Positions 1 to 9,194 of a stretch of 50,276 nucleotides of DNA are shown here, in pieces (position 1 is the stretch's first letter; each line of letters starts with the position of its first letter). The stretch spans positions 1 to 50,276 of the forward strand of contig JAHEZK010000009.1 of NCBI GenBank assembly GCA_023251115.1, written 5' to 3'. A program made the translations under genes and the position numbers. This DNA comes from Nitrosomicrobium frigidum (SeqCode). GTDB lineage: Archaea > Thermoproteota > Nitrososphaeria > Nitrososphaerales > Nitrososphaeraceae. The notes under the pieces were generated by a model. That model was not told the origin of the DNA. It ran no database searches and saw nothing but the letters and a program-made list of their open reading frames with translations.

Positions 1-106
1 CGAACTAAGAGCGTATACAAACATGGCATTTGGATCGATCTTTTTGTTTCCTCTAATTCCTACATTATGATTGTTCCTTCAGAGTCCAATTAGAGAACTA
101 GTATCA

Positions 107-181
107 CGGGTCCAGAGGGATTTGAACCCTCGACCAACTGCTCCGCAGGCAGCCATTCTATCCAAACTGAACTATGGGCCC
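107..181 (-). tRNA. tRNA-Arg (anticodon GCG)
   Basis: A full cloverleaf folds on the minus strand. The acceptor 5' strand is GGGCCCA and the 3' strand is TGGACCC with discriminator G. The anticodon stem GCTGC/GCAGT closes the loop CTGCGGA, so the anticodon is GCG, which reads the Arg codon CGC. The T arm is GAGGG-TTCAAAT-CCCTC. There is no intron and no encoded CCA. The acceptor stem has one mismatch, C4 opposite A69. The 100 bases before it (1-106) show no gene that I can support. Confidence 0.93.
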
Positions 182-271
182 AAACTTTTCTAACAGAGTT
201 CCTTATATGAACTAGTTGTACTATCTATTTCTATCTACATCAATATTCATCGAAATATATGAAACTAACAC

Positions 272-1285
272 ATGGAGATCAATTTCATTCCTCAAACAAT
301 ATATGTAGATAAACTTGATTATCCTAGTAAATCGATCAACATGGTAAGATCCTTCCTTGAAGAAATCGACAAACGCATACTCCTTTTTGATGGTGCTATG
401 GGAACAGAAATACAGAAACTTAAGCCAAAACCAGAAGATTTTCCAAATAACAAAGAAGGATTCAATGATGGGCTTATTCTATCCAGACCAGAATGGATTG
501 AAAACATACATAGGAGTTATTTAGAAGCAGGTTCTGACTGCATTGAGACAAATACCTTTGGTAGTAACCAAATTAAACTCCAGGAGTATGGATTTGGAGA
601 ACAAACAGTATCATTAAATAAATCTGCCGCACAACTTGCAAACAGGGTAGCCAAGGAATTTTCAAATGAAAAAAAGTTTGTTATAGGATCAATGGGGCCA
701 ACAGGTTATCTTCCAAGCTCAAACGATCCTGACTTGGGGAATATTAGCCTAGATACAATTACAGACGCATTTGATTTGCAAGCTCAAGGTCTAATGTTGG
801 GAGGTGTTGATGTTCTACTCATTGAAACAAGCCAAGATATATTAGAAGTTAAACTTGCCATAACCGGATCATTTAATGCGATGCAAAAAGTTGGCAAAGA
901 AGTACCTATAATTTCCAACATAACCATGGACAAATACGGTAAGATGTTACTTGGTACAAACGTCCAGTCAGCATATACAACAGTTAGTGACATGGGAATT
1001 TCAGTTTTTGGATTAAATTGTTCTACAGGACCAGCTGAAATGGAATCAAGCATCAGATGGCTAGATGAACAAAACGAATTACCAATCCTAGTCATGCCAA
1101 ATGCTGGAATGCCAATTAATGAAGGTGGTACGGCGGTTTACAAGATGACCTCAAAAGACATGTCAACGCAACTTGGAGAATTCTTACACAAGTATAAGAG
1201 AGTGAGAATGATAGGGGGTTGTTGTGGGACAACCCCAGAGCACGTTAGAGAACTCGGAAAAATATTAAAAACGTATGACTTATAA
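272..1285 (+). CDS. metH: Homocysteine S-methyltransferase module of split methionine synthase
   Basis: This protein transfers a methyl group from methylcobalamin to homocysteine and matches the N-terminal module of MetH. The barrel begins with LLFDGAMGTEIQ (residues 38-48). The zinc site is formed by Cys250 (GLNCSTGP) and the Cys317-Cys318 pair in GGCCGTTPEH. At 337 residues it is just the Hcy-binding module; the folate, cobalamin and activation modules are in the next gene, 34 bases downstream, so the two are probably co-transcribed. The first 23 residues do not look like the family, and the ATG at 341 (MVRSFLEEI) is a better match to usual starts. The cytosolic role in methionine synthesis is inferred from family knowledge. 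Confidence 0.9.
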   Translation: MEINFIPQTIYVDKLDYPSKSINMVRSFLEEIDKRILLFDGAMGTEIQKLKPKPEDFPNNKEGFNDGLILSRPEWIENIHRSYLEAGSDCIETNTFGSNQIKLQEYGFGEQTVSLNKSAAQLANRVAKEFSNEKKFVIGSMGPTGYLPSSNDPDLGNISLDTITDAFDLQAQGLMLGGVDVLLIETSQDILEVKLAITGSFNAMQKVGKEVPIISNITMDKYGKMLLGTNVQSAYTTVSDMGISVFGLNCSTGPAEMESSIRWLDEQNELPILVMPNAGMPINEGGTAVYKMTSKDMSTQLGEFLHKYKRVRMIGGCCGTTPEHVRELGKILKTYDL

Positions 1286-1319
1286 TTCGCAAACTAACAA
1301 TTGAGAATATATCAATTCT

Positions 1320-3839
1320 ATGCACCTTAAACATGTACCCCGAGTTAGTTCAGCGTTAAAGGCTGTAGATTTATCTCAGATTCCTCCGCCCTTGATAATA
1401 GGAGAGCGTCTGAACACTCAGGGCTCAAAAAGGGCAAAAAGATTGGTATTATCAGATGACTTTGACGGGCTGATAGACCTTGGAAGAGAACAAGTAAGTG
1501 ATGGGGCTCATTGCATTGATGTTTGTGTGGCAACAACTGAAAGATCCGACGAGCTCGAATTTATGAAAAAGCTCGTGAAAAGATTAAGTCTCGAAGTCGA
1601 TGCGCCTTTAGTCATTGATTCAACCGATCCCAAAGTGATTACAGAAGCTATATACCAAATTCCAGGAAGACCAATCATTAATTCTATCAACTTGGAAGGA
1701 GACGGTTCTCGATTCCATTTACTTGCACCAATTATGGCAAAATTTGGAATTCCATCGATTACAATGTGCATTGGACCAAACGGAATGGCCAAGACATCGG
1801 AAGAAAAAACTAAAGTAGCAAGATTGCTCTTTGAAACGGGAAAAAAATACGGATTACAACCATGGCAGTATATATTTGACGTACTAACCTTCACCCTAGC
1901 AACTGGTGAACAAGAATATGCAAATTCTGCAGTTGAGACACTTAAAGGCATTTCCTCAGTCAAGGAGGAAATTGAAGGTTGCTATACTACTCTTGGATTA
2001 AGCAATATTAGTTTTGGTCTTCCGGTAAGTGCAAGAAAAATAGTCAATTCGGTATTTTTGCATCATGCACTGAAGGCAGGACTGGACATGGTAATTATTA
2101 ATGCAAAGGATATAATTCCCATAGGAGAAATTAGTCAGGATCAAATCAAGCTCGCAGAGGATCTTATTTTTAATAGGCATGCTAGTGCTCTTTCTGATTT
2201 AATATACTATTTTGAGAACAAGAATGTAACTGTTACTAATAATTCTCAAAAATTAGAAGAAATAAACAAAAATTGGGATTTTGACAAACGATGCTACCAT
2301 CGCATAGTAAATCGAGTAAAGGATGGAATTGAAGAAGACGTGGTTGGATCTATTACTGACAAACTTGAGAAAAAACTAAAGTCAAAACCGGGAGACATTC
2401 AAAAAGAAGAATTGTTAAGGCAGTACCCCGAGCTATCTCATGAAGCAGCGGTCCAAACCCTAAATGAAGTATTGCTTCCGGCAATGAAAGAAGTGGGTGA
2501 CAAGTTTGGAGCTGGTGAGTTAATTTTACCTTTTGTACTAAAATCTGCAGAGTGCATGAAATCTGCAGTATCCGAACTTGAAAAATATCTTGTCAAAAAA
2601 CAGGGAGTAAGCAAGGGAAAACTTGTTTTATGTACGGTGTACGGTGACGTGCATGATATAGGTAAGAACCTCGTAAAAACAATTTTCTCTAACAATGGTT
2701 ATACTGTATATGATCTTGGTAAACAGGTTCCAATACAACAAATTCTAGATAAAATAAAGGAAGTACAAGCGGACGTCGTGGGTTTATCTGCATTACTAGT
2801 TTCAACCTCAAAACAAATGCAGTTTTTTATAGAAAACGCAAGGCAACTAAATCTCAATATCCCAACATTATGTGGTGGTGCGGCCATAAACAGTGATTAC
2901 ATAAACAGAATTGCAAAGTCAGATGGCGTGTACAAGCCAGGAGTCTTTTATTGCAAAACTGCATTTGAAGGATTGAACATAATGAATAAATTGAGATCTC
3001 CTGAAAAAGATAAATTCATTCAGGAATGGAATAATAAAATCAGTAAATTTGATGAAAAGAAACAAACACAAGTAAAAACTGATATCGATACATTAGTTAG
3101 TAAAGTAATAACTGTAATACCACCAACCGCACCGAATTTTGATTCACCAATAAGATTAGGCCCTTCAGAAATTAACCTTGACGAGGTATGGCAGTATTTA
3201 AATAAAAAATCCCTTTTTGTTCTCTCATGGGGTATAAGAGGAAAATCGGCATCCAAAATTGGTGATCCTGAGGCACTGCTATCAGAGTGGAAGAAAAAAG
3301 TAATAGATGAGGGACTTTTCTCGCCGCGTGCAGTATATTCTTACTTTAAATGTCATAATCATGGTAACAAACTTGTAGTGGATTCAGATAAACAAGGACA
3401 AATAGTTTTTGAATTTCCAAGATCATCAAAGCCTAAACGGCTGTGTATTACAGACTATTTTGGGAAAGACGATGTTGTTCCATTTCAGGTAGTCTCTGTG
3501 GGTCAAAAAACCGTATCAAAAATTGAAGATCTCAATTTAAACAATAATTATACCGATGCCTATTATCTTCATGGTCTGGCAGTAGAAACAGCAGAAGCTC
3601 TGGCAGAATGGGTTCACCATCGAATTAGAAGAGAACTAAATATTGATAAAAACAGAGGACTCAGATACAGTTGGGGATATCCAAGTTGTCCGGACATTAT
3701 GCAACATTATTTAGTGTGGAAACTAATTGATCCAACCACAAGTGGAATCGGTCTTACTTCTGCAGGTCAGATAAATCCAGAGTACTCTACAGCTGCCATA
3801 GTAGTTCATCATCCTGATGCAGAATATTTTATACTGTAG
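1320..3839 (+). CDS. metH: Methionine synthase, pterin-, cobalamin-binding and AdoMet-activation modules
   Basis: This is the rest of cobalamin-dependent methionine synthase. Residues about 24-300 form the methyl-tetrahydropterin-binding barrel (starting IIGERLNTQG). Residues about 340-430 form the cobalamin cap. The B12 domain carries the DxHxxG signature DVHDIG at 443-448, with His445 as the lower cobalt ligand. Residues about 620-839 form the reactivation domain, with RYSWGYPSCPD near the end for AdoMet binding. Together with the upstream gene the pair totals about 1,176 residues, close to one-piece bacterial MetH. Having the activation domain fused here implies reductive reactivation works in this organism. 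The domain assignments are strong; the exact pterin cofactor is not visible from sequence. Confidence 0.93.
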   Translation: MHLKHVPRVSSALKAVDLSQIPPPLIIGERLNTQGSKRAKRLVLSDDFDGLIDLGREQVSDGAHCIDVCVATTERSDELEFMKKLVKRLSLEVDAPLVIDSTDPKVITEAIYQIPGRPIINSINLEGDGSRFHLLAPIMAKFGIPSITMCIGPNGMAKTSEEKTKVARLLFETGKKYGLQPWQYIFDVLTFTLATGEQEYANSAVETLKGISSVKEEIEGCYTTLGLSNISFGLPVSARKIVNSVFLHHALKAGLDMVIINAKDIIPIGEISQDQIKLAEDLIFNRHASALSDLIYYFENKNVTVTNNSQKLEEINKNWDFDKRCYHRIVNRVKDGIEEDVVGSITDKLEKKLKSKPGDIQKEELLRQYPELSHEAAVQTLNEVLLPAMKEVGDKFGAGELILPFVLKSAECMKSAVSELEKYLVKKQGVSKGKLVLCTVYGDVHDIGKNLVKTIFSNNGYTVYDLGKQVPIQQILDKIKEVQADVVGLSALLVSTSKQMQFFIENARQLNLNIPTLCGGAAINSDYINRIAKSDGVYKPGVFYCKTAFEGLNIMNKLRSPEKDKFIQEWNNKISKFDEKKQTQVKTDIDTLVSKVITVIPPTAPNFDSPIRLGPSEINLDEVWQYLNKKSLFVLSWGIRGKSASKIGDPEALLSEWKKKVIDEGLFSPRAVYSYFKCHNHGNKLVVDSDKQGQIVFEFPRSSKPKRLCITDYFGKDDVVPFQVVSVGQKTVSKIEDLNLNNNYTDAYYLHGLAVETAEALAEWVHHRIRRELNIDKNRGLRYSWGYPSCPDIMQHYLVWKLIDPTTSGIGLTSAGQINPEYSTAAIVVHHPDAEYFIL

Positions 3840-3868
3840 ATACGGTTAGATTTGAGATAGATAAATAA

Positions 3869-4192
3869 ATGACAATTAGTGATTTTGTTTTCTCCTGCGC
3901 AACAGATAATGTGCCTGCTTACTTTACCTATGAGGGTGAAAATATGCTAATCGTACAATCAAAGGACGGTGCTAAAAACCAGAAAAATGATTTTGAACAG
4001 ATTGAAGGTTTCATGGGTGCGCTGGTATCACACGAGTCTGTACATGTAATAATAGCAAAATTAGCTGATGGTCAGATTTCTGATTCGTTAGACGATCTTG
4101 AAATTGTTGTGGAAAGATTTGGCAAGAAATTCCAAGTTAGCCTAAATAATATGTTATTTTCAACAGATAGCAGTGGAATTATCACAAAGTAA
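3869..4192 (+). CDS. Small conserved-looking protein of unknown function
   Basis: I do not recognise this 107-residue protein. It is soluble, has no signal peptide or membrane segment, and contains alternating beta-like and helical stretches (YEGENMLIVQS, VHVIIAKLADG, DLEIVVERFGKKF). It starts with ATG 29 bases after metH and lies on the same strand, so it may be the last gene of the methionine-synthase transcript. It converges on trpA with a 16-base gap. Codon use resembles its neighbours, which supports a real gene. No function is proposed. Confidence 0.65.
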   Translation: MTISDFVFSCATDNVPAYFTYEGENMLIVQSKDGAKNQKNDFEQIEGFMGALVSHESVHVIIAKLADGQISDSLDDLEIVVERFGKKFQVSLNNMLFSTDSSGIITK

Positions 4193-4208
4193 ATAGTAAT
4201 CTTGTTAC

Positions 4209-5045
4209 TCAATTGTTATTTTTGCATGCAGCCTTCAATGATTTAATATATTTTTTCAATTTATCTTGTAGGCAATCAATACTCTCATCTTTATTATCAT
4301 CAATCAATTTGATGATGGCACTACCAACAATCACAGCATCGGCTCCATATTTGGACATAAGTTTTATGTGATGTGGCCGGCTTATTCCAAAACCTACAGA
4401 AATATTGCTCTTGTTTGAACTTAATTTTTTTATGTTCCTAATAGCAGTAAGAGTGTATTCATTAAACGAATTTCTCATACCCGTAGTACCGTATACAGAC
4501 ACAACATAGACAAAACCCGTAGAAACTTCAAGTGTTCTTTTGATTCTAAAATTTGATGTATTTGGAGCAACAAGGAATACCGATGCAAGTTCAAGATTCT
4601 TCGAATATTCCAGGTACTCCCTGGATTCTTCTATAGTCATATCAGGGAGAACAAAGCCATCCACTCCTGCTTCCTTTGCTATCTCCATGAACTTTCTGAA
4701 TCCCTTTTTTTGTAGAATATTAGAATATGTCATTATGACTATTGGAAGTTCAGGATATCTTTTCCTGGTCGCCCTAACAATACCCAGACAAATATCCGGA
4801 TTAATTCCCTTCTTTAACGCTTTAAATGAGGCCTCCTGGATTGTTGGACCATCTGCAATTGGATCTGAAAAAGGGATACCTATTTCTATAAAGTCAGCGC
4901 CTCCGTCCACAATAGATGAAATTATTTTCTCACTTGTGCTGGCGTCAGGATAACCTCCCAAAACATAGCATATCAGCCCTTTTTGATTCCTTGATTTTAA
5001 TTCAGCAAATTTTTTCTCTATTCTATTATTTTGTAATGATAACAC
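4209..5045 (-). CDS. trpA: Tryptophan synthase alpha subunit
   Basis: TrpA cleaves indole-3-glycerol phosphate to indole and glyceraldehyde 3-phosphate in the TrpA2B2 complex. The catalytic acids are present: Glu54 in DFIEIGIPFSDP and Asp65 in DPIADGP. The phosphate-binding region is seen as VGFGISRPHH and ADAVIVGSAI near the C-terminus. The 278-residue length is normal. The start is GTG, 3 bases after the trpB stop, so translation of the two is probably coupled. It is the last gene of trpC-trpB-trpA. The short gap to the converging upstream unknown gene leaves little room for a terminator. Confidence 0.96.
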   Translation of the reverse strand: MLSLQNNRIEKKFAELKSRNQKGLICYVLGGYPDASTSEKIISSIVDGGADFIEIGIPFSDPIADGPTIQEASFKALKKGINPDICLGIVRATRKRYPELPIVIMTYSNILQKKGFRKFMEIAKEAGVDGFVLPDMTIEESREYLEYSKNLELASVFLVAPNTSNFRIKRTLEVSTGFVYVVSVYGTTGMRNSFNEYTLTAIRNIKKLSSNKSNISVGFGISRPHHIKLMSKYGADAVIVGSAIIKLIDDNKDESIDCLQDKLKKYIKSLKAACKNNN

Positions 5046-5048
5046 TGA

Positions 5049-6269
5049 CTATGACCTGCCGAGGTATTTTTTTCTAAACTTCATTACTTGATCTATGTCT
5101 TTGTCGCCTCTACCAGACAAGGTAACAATGATATTTTGATCTCTTCTCATTTTTTTTGCCAACTTCATTGCGTATGAAACAGCATGGCATGATTCTAAAG
5201 CTGGTATAATACCTTCCAATCTTGAAAGTTTGAAAAACGCATCCAACGCCTCTTTATCATTACAGGTAACATATTCTGCACGTTCAATGTCCTTTAGTTG
5301 ACCATGCTGAGGACCTACACCTGGATAATCCAAGCCTGCCGAAATACTATGTGTATCATTTATCTGTCCAAATTCATCTTGTAAAAGATATGTTCTCATT
5401 CCGTGAAGTATTCCCTCGGAACCAACTTTTAGTGTGGCAGAATGTTTTCCTGTTTTTATACCCATGCCACCTGCTTCAACTCCGTATAATGACACCTTGT
5501 TATCATCTAGAAATGGAAAGAAAGTGCCCATTGCGTTACTACCTCCACCCACACAACATACAAGTGCATGAGGAGAACTTGTACCAGTAGTGGTAGTCAA
5601 GTTTTTAAGCTGTGATTTGATTTCTTCACCGATTACGCTTTGAAAATCTCTTACAATCATAGGATATGGATGTGGTCCCACAACCGATCCTATCAAATAG
5701 TAAGTATCTTTTACATTTGTTATCCAATCGCGTAACGCTTCATTTATAGCATCCTTTAGTGTTCTTGTTCCAGATTCTACATGGTGTACTTTTGCTCCCA
5801 ATAGTTCCATCCTGAATAAATTCAATTTTTGTCGTTCAACGTCTATAGATCCCATGTAAATTTCTGCATTCAATCCAAGAACAGCTGCTGCCATTGCCGT
5901 TCCTACGCCATGCTGACCTGCTCCAGTTTCTGCAATTATTCTTTTTTTTCCCATTTTCTTGGCCAAGAGGCATTGGCCCAAACAGTTGTTGGTTTTATGT
6001 GCTCCGCCATGTAAAAGATCCTCTCTCTTGAGAAAAATCTTTGCACCACCTACATGATCTGTCAGATTCTTTGCAAAAAAGAGCGGTGTAGGTCTTCCTG
6101 CATAATTTTTAAGATAATACTCAAGTTCCTTCCTAAAACTAGAATCGTTTTTAAGTTTTTCGTATGCTTCCTCAAGTTCACTAATCGCCGGAACCAAAGT
6201 TTCTGGAATATACTTGCCTCCATATTTTCCATATTTACCATCTATAGGAAACCTTTGTAAATTGGTCAT
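5049..6269 (-). CDS. trpB: Tryptophan synthase beta subunit
   Basis: TrpB condenses indole with serine using pyridoxal phosphate. The PLP lysine is Lys92 in [20 protein letters not shown] and the phosphate loop [10 protein letters not shown] follow in the expected order, and SGRGDKD is near the C-terminus. The 406-residue length and the absence of the TrpB2-type insertions point to the normal TrpB1 class that partners TrpA. It lies between trpC (39-base gap) and trpA (3-base gap). The start is ATG. Confidence 0.97.
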   Translation of the reverse strand: MTNLQRFPIDGKYGKYGGKYIPETLVPAISELEEAYEKLKNDSSFRKELEYYLKNYAGRPTPLFFAKNLTDHVGGAKIFLKREDLLHGGAHKTNNCLGQCLLAKKMGKKRIIAETGAGQHGVGTAMAAAVLGLNAEIYMGSIDVERQKLNLFRMELLGAKVHHVESGTRTLKDAINEALRDWITNVKDTYYLIGSVVGPHPYPMIVRDFQSVIGEEIKSQLKNLTTTTGTSSPHALVCCVGGGSNAMGTFFPFLDDNKVSLYGVEAGGMGIKTGKHSATLKVGSEGILHGMRTYLLQDEFGQINDTHSISAGLDYPGVGPQHGQLKDIERAEYVTCNDKEALDAFFKLSRLEGIIPALESCHAVSYAMKLAKKMRRDQNIIVTLSGRGDKDIDQVMKFRKKYLGRS

Positions 6270-6308
6270 TTTGATACAGTTGCCAGAAATTGCTGTCTGT
6301 CTGAGGAT

Positions 6309-7121
6309 TTAAACATAGCATAACTCCTTTATCTTTTCAAAAAAATTATCTGATTCCATGATGCTTGTGCCTACTAGAAATGCATCAACGCCAATTGATC
6401 TTAATTTCTTGATTTCATCAGAATTGGATATTCCGCTTTCACTTATGATAATATTGTTTTGTTTATCAAATGTTTGTAGTAGTTTAATAGTAACATTGAT
6501 GTCAACCTCAAGAGTACTCAAATTTCTATTATTAATACCGATGAGTTGCCTTTTATTTTTTAGTATTTCCTTAAACTCATCTTCTGAATGAACTTCGCTA
6601 ATAACTTCAAGGCCTTTTTTTGTGGCATAATCAGAAAATTTTTCCATGCTTCCTTCCGCAAATCCCTTGTCAAATACGGTTTTAATTAACAAAATACAAT
6701 CTGCGCCTATCTTTTTTGCTGCATCAATTTGAACCTCACTAACAATGATATCCTTCATTAACAAAGGCACATTGACATTTTTTCTGATAGATGCAAGATT
6801 ATTGATAGAGCCTTCAAACAAGTAAGGCTGAGTGAGTACAGAAATCCCAGCAGCTCCTGATTTTGTCATTTCTATTGCTAGGTCCTCTGGAGTTATCTTG
6901 GATTGATCCAGAATTTTGCCTTTTGAAGGTGAAGCAAATTTTATCTCTGAGATAATGGGAACACGACTGCAAGTCAGAATTGTTTTCTTTAGCGAAATTA
7001 TAGAGTGACTGTCATAATCATATTTGTCTGCATCATACAATCCTTCGTTGATGGCCTTGTAAGAATTGTCAGTCAGTGTTTTTAGTCCCGTTTCTCTGGA
7101 AAAAAATTTACTCAAAGTCAC
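6309..7121 (-). CDS. trpC: Indole-3-glycerol-phosphate synthase
   Basis: TrpC closes the indole ring to make indole-3-glycerol phosphate, the substrate of TrpA. The barrel carries PIISEIKFASPSKG, with Lys61 as the usual catalytic lysine, then LLMKDIIV, VISEVHSE, IGINNRNL and IISESGI, the standard order of active-site strands. The length (270) is normal and there is no TrpF fusion. It is the first gene of the minus-strand trp cluster. The start is GTG, and a TATA-like TTATATGA lies about 29 bases upstream (near 7150), which fits a leaderless transcript. trpD, trpE, trpG and trpF are not in the window. Confidence 0.95.
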   Translation of the reverse strand: MTLSKFFSRETGLKTLTDNSYKAINEGLYDADKYDYDSHSIISLKKTILTCSRVPIISEIKFASPSKGKILDQSKITPEDLAIEMTKSGAAGISVLTQPYLFEGSINNLASIRKNVNVPLLMKDIIVSEVQIDAAKKIGADCILLIKTVFDKGFAEGSMEKFSDYATKKGLEVISEVHSEDEFKEILKNKRQLIGINNRNLSTLEVDINVTIKLLQTFDKQNNIIISESGISNSDEIKKLRSIGVDAFLVGTSIMESDNFFEKIKELCYV

Positions 7122-7364
7122 ACCAGAGTGTAATTTCAGTTCTAATCATATAACTGTATTCGACTGTATAAGCCATATAAGTAAGCTGCCTTCCTTCCGA
7201 AGGAAGTTTCTATCCCTTCACATTCCGAAACTTTTACAATTTACTTCTTTCAGAAACCGCCTAACCTATGCCACTAAACATGAGATATATCTGACCTTAA
7301 TCTAAAGACAGGTAAGATTTCCTAGCAGTCGGATTTATAAACCATCTTTAATCGACTAATACTA
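7122..7364. promoter_or_regulatory. Divergent promoter region between trpC and a secreted-protein gene
   Basis: This 243-base gap separates divergent genes. For trpC a TATA-like element is near 7150 on the minus strand. For the plus-strand gene a clear TTTATAAA lies at 7334-7341, 28 bases before the ATG at 7365. Between them is a palindrome, CTTCCTTC-C-GAAGGAAG, at 7190-7206. It sits about 70-85 bases upstream of trpC, so it is a candidate operator or a small hairpin. No RNA gene was found in the gap. Confidence 0.55.
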
Positions 7365-8249
7365 ATGAATTCCAGAAGGGGAGAAAGGTTAGTATCGATT
7401 TATTTATTCTTGTTTGCCTCATTACTCTTAACATATGCTATTGCAAGCGCTCAAATGGTAACGAAGGCGTGGGCGACTATTGATCCAGCAACTCCGAACG
7501 TTAATGATCCAAATCAAATATCAGACGATCTCGTAAAAGACAATTACCTTGTTTACATTAAAGAAAAAATGGGTCAGGGTCTAGGCGGCCTTAGTTAATG
7601 CCTGCCTGGCTTAGGGTTGGGTAATTTGAAAACAGACGGTGCTAATTGCACTCCTGATCAACTGAATAAACAAAATAACGTGCCCGCTGAGTTAGACGAT
7701 GACATAGTCGGCAAGTTAAGCGATAAATTAGAGAAAAAGCAAGAAATTCTCAAGGATAACTTTCAGAAATTAAGAGATAGGTTGGATAAGGCAATAGGTG
7801 AAGAAGAGGAAGAAATACCATTGCCAGACGATATTCAGAAATTGATTGATAATGAGGATATAAAAACAATGGAAAAACATAAGTCCCAAGCAGGTCAACA
7901 CTGCAGGGACGGAAACGTTTTAGCCGGTGCTTCTAATGAGGAAGACCTTAAGGTATTAGCAGAATGCCAAGACGCAGTAGGTGATGTTATGCATACTAAA
8001 AAAATGGATGATGGAGACTACAAATTCTTACTAAAGTTAGATGACAAGTATGAATTCCTCTTGGATGACAAAAACAAAGAAAAAACTGATGGATTTCTTG
8101 TAATTGAAGTCGTTCCTAAGGACCAAGATATAAAAAATGTAGATCTGCCCAAGTCAGGCGATAAAGTCCATATTTGGGGGGCCTGGGTAACCGATAAGCC
8201 AAAGGGATGGCATGAAATACACCCTACTTGGAAAGTTGTTAATGAATAG
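7365..8249 (+). pseudogene. Secreted protein gene interrupted by an in-frame TAA stop
   Basis: Two open stretches (7365-7598 and 7617-8249) are in the same frame and separated by one TAA at 7596-7598. Read through, they give one protein of about 294 residues. It would have a signal peptide (LVSIYLFLFASLLLTYAIASAQ), an acidic charged middle that may form a coiled coil (KLSDKLEKKQEILKDNFQKL), and a C-terminal beta-rich domain ending GWHEIHPTWKV, reminiscent of small secreted OB-like domains. The distal half could restart at TTG 7617 but would lack a signal peptide, so an inactivated gene, a sequence error or stop-codon readthrough are the options. A TATA box precedes the first half. The next gene overlaps the end. 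Confidence 0.72.
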
Positions 8250-9048
8250 TATCGATACATACTTTCCAGAATATTTAGTAAATAATTCACAGCTTGCTAG
8301 GCAATTTGGCAGCTTCCTGTGCCTGTCAATTGCTATAGCCGGATTTCTTTTTTCTTTAATTACTTCAACAAACGCTCAGATTGAGGTTACCGTGGATGAG
8401 AATCTGTCAACTGCTATATTTAATAGCACTCTAAGTGAAGATGCTGAGCCAAGACCCGATATATTATATTCTGCATTAGATAAGGACACGATAGTCGGTG
8501 AGGTGCTAAATAACTTTAGTTATCCTATTGAATTGGTTCGCATAACTGCAACAGTATATGACAAGAACGGGATTATCGTTGCAACTGGAGACAAATACGT
8601 TAACGACTATCTACTAAAACCTGGAAGTAGGTCTGGATTTGATATCTTTTTAGACGAAACGTTACCTAGTAAGAGCAAGTATACTCTTACAACAAGTTTT
8701 GAAAAATCAGAGGACAATAAACTTGAGGCATTACAATTGAGTGTAGGCAAAAATTTTAAGAGCTCAAACAGTTTTAGAGTCCTAGGAGAAGTAATGAATC
8801 AGGGCAAAAATGATGCCAACGCTGTGAAGGTATCGACAATATTTTATGACGAAAAACACAAGGTGATTGACACAGATTACGTTTTTACAAATCCAGATAT
8901 AATCAGCCCAAACAAAAAAGCACCATTTGAATTTTCGTTCTATATAGATAATCCTGGGAAAATTAAATCTATGGCTTTCAATGTTCAAAGTGATGAGTAT
9001 TCTCTAATAACGAACAACGGTCAAAATAATACGATACCACAACAATAG
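8242..9048 (+). CDS. Secreted/anchored protein with two FxLYD-like beta domains
   Basis: The N-terminus holds one hydrophobic segment (LCLSIAIAGFLFSLI) followed by small residues and Ala-Gln, as in archaeal signal peptides. The rest contains two related beta-sandwich-like repeats. The first is around VGEVLNNFSYPIELVRITATVYDKNG and the second around LGEVMNQGKNDANAVKVSTIFYDEK. Both match the FxLYD pattern of extracellular archaeal proteins. The ATG at 8242 overlaps the end of the interrupted gene upstream; a 10-codon longer ATG start at 8212 is possible. The two genes are probably co-transcribed and exported together. Its ligand or partner is unknown. Confidence 0.78.
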   Translation: MNSIDTYFPEYLVNNSQLARQFGSFLCLSIAIAGFLFSLITSTNAQIEVTVDENLSTAIFNSTLSEDAEPRPDILYSALDKDTIVGEVLNNFSYPIELVRITATVYDKNGIIVATGDKYVNDYLLKPGSRSGFDIFLDETLPSKSKYTLTTSFEKSEDNKLEALQLSVGKNFKSSNSFRVLGEVMNQGKNDANAVKVSTIFYDEKHKVIDTDYVFTNPDIISPNKKAPFEFSFYIDNPGKIKSMAFNVQSDEYSLITNNGQNNTIPQQ

Positions 9049-9087
9049 CAGTCAAGACAAATTAGCAAGTATCACACTTTGGGAACG

Positions 9088-9127
9088 CCTTGACAGATTC
9101 CAAAGAGTCTGTCAAAGGTCTTCGGAC
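9088..9127. terminator. Strong stem-loop between convergent genes
   Basis: Bases 9088-9100 pair with 9105-9118 to form a 13-base-pair stem (one G-T pair and one bulged A) closed by a CAAA loop. A second small hairpin follows at 118-127 of the same hundred, GTC-TTCG-GAC with a UUCG tetraloop. The element lies between the converging FxLYD and response-regulator genes, so a bidirectional transcription end or 3' RNA structure is the simplest reading. It lacks a long T-tract. A small structured RNA is an alternative. Confidence 0.45.
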
Positions 9128-9194
9128 GTCGCAAATTTATTTGGATTTAAGATGATTTTCTGCCACTTATTTTTCAAGTCTCCATTATGTTATT

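Noticed and set aside
1-106. Possible gene fragment on the minus strand running off the window start
   Set aside because: Only about 25 bases of open sequence remain, too short to support a gene.
4540-4953. Plus-strand open frame of 137 codons inside trpA
   Set aside because: It is the antisense shadow of trpA, which has full motif support on the other strand.
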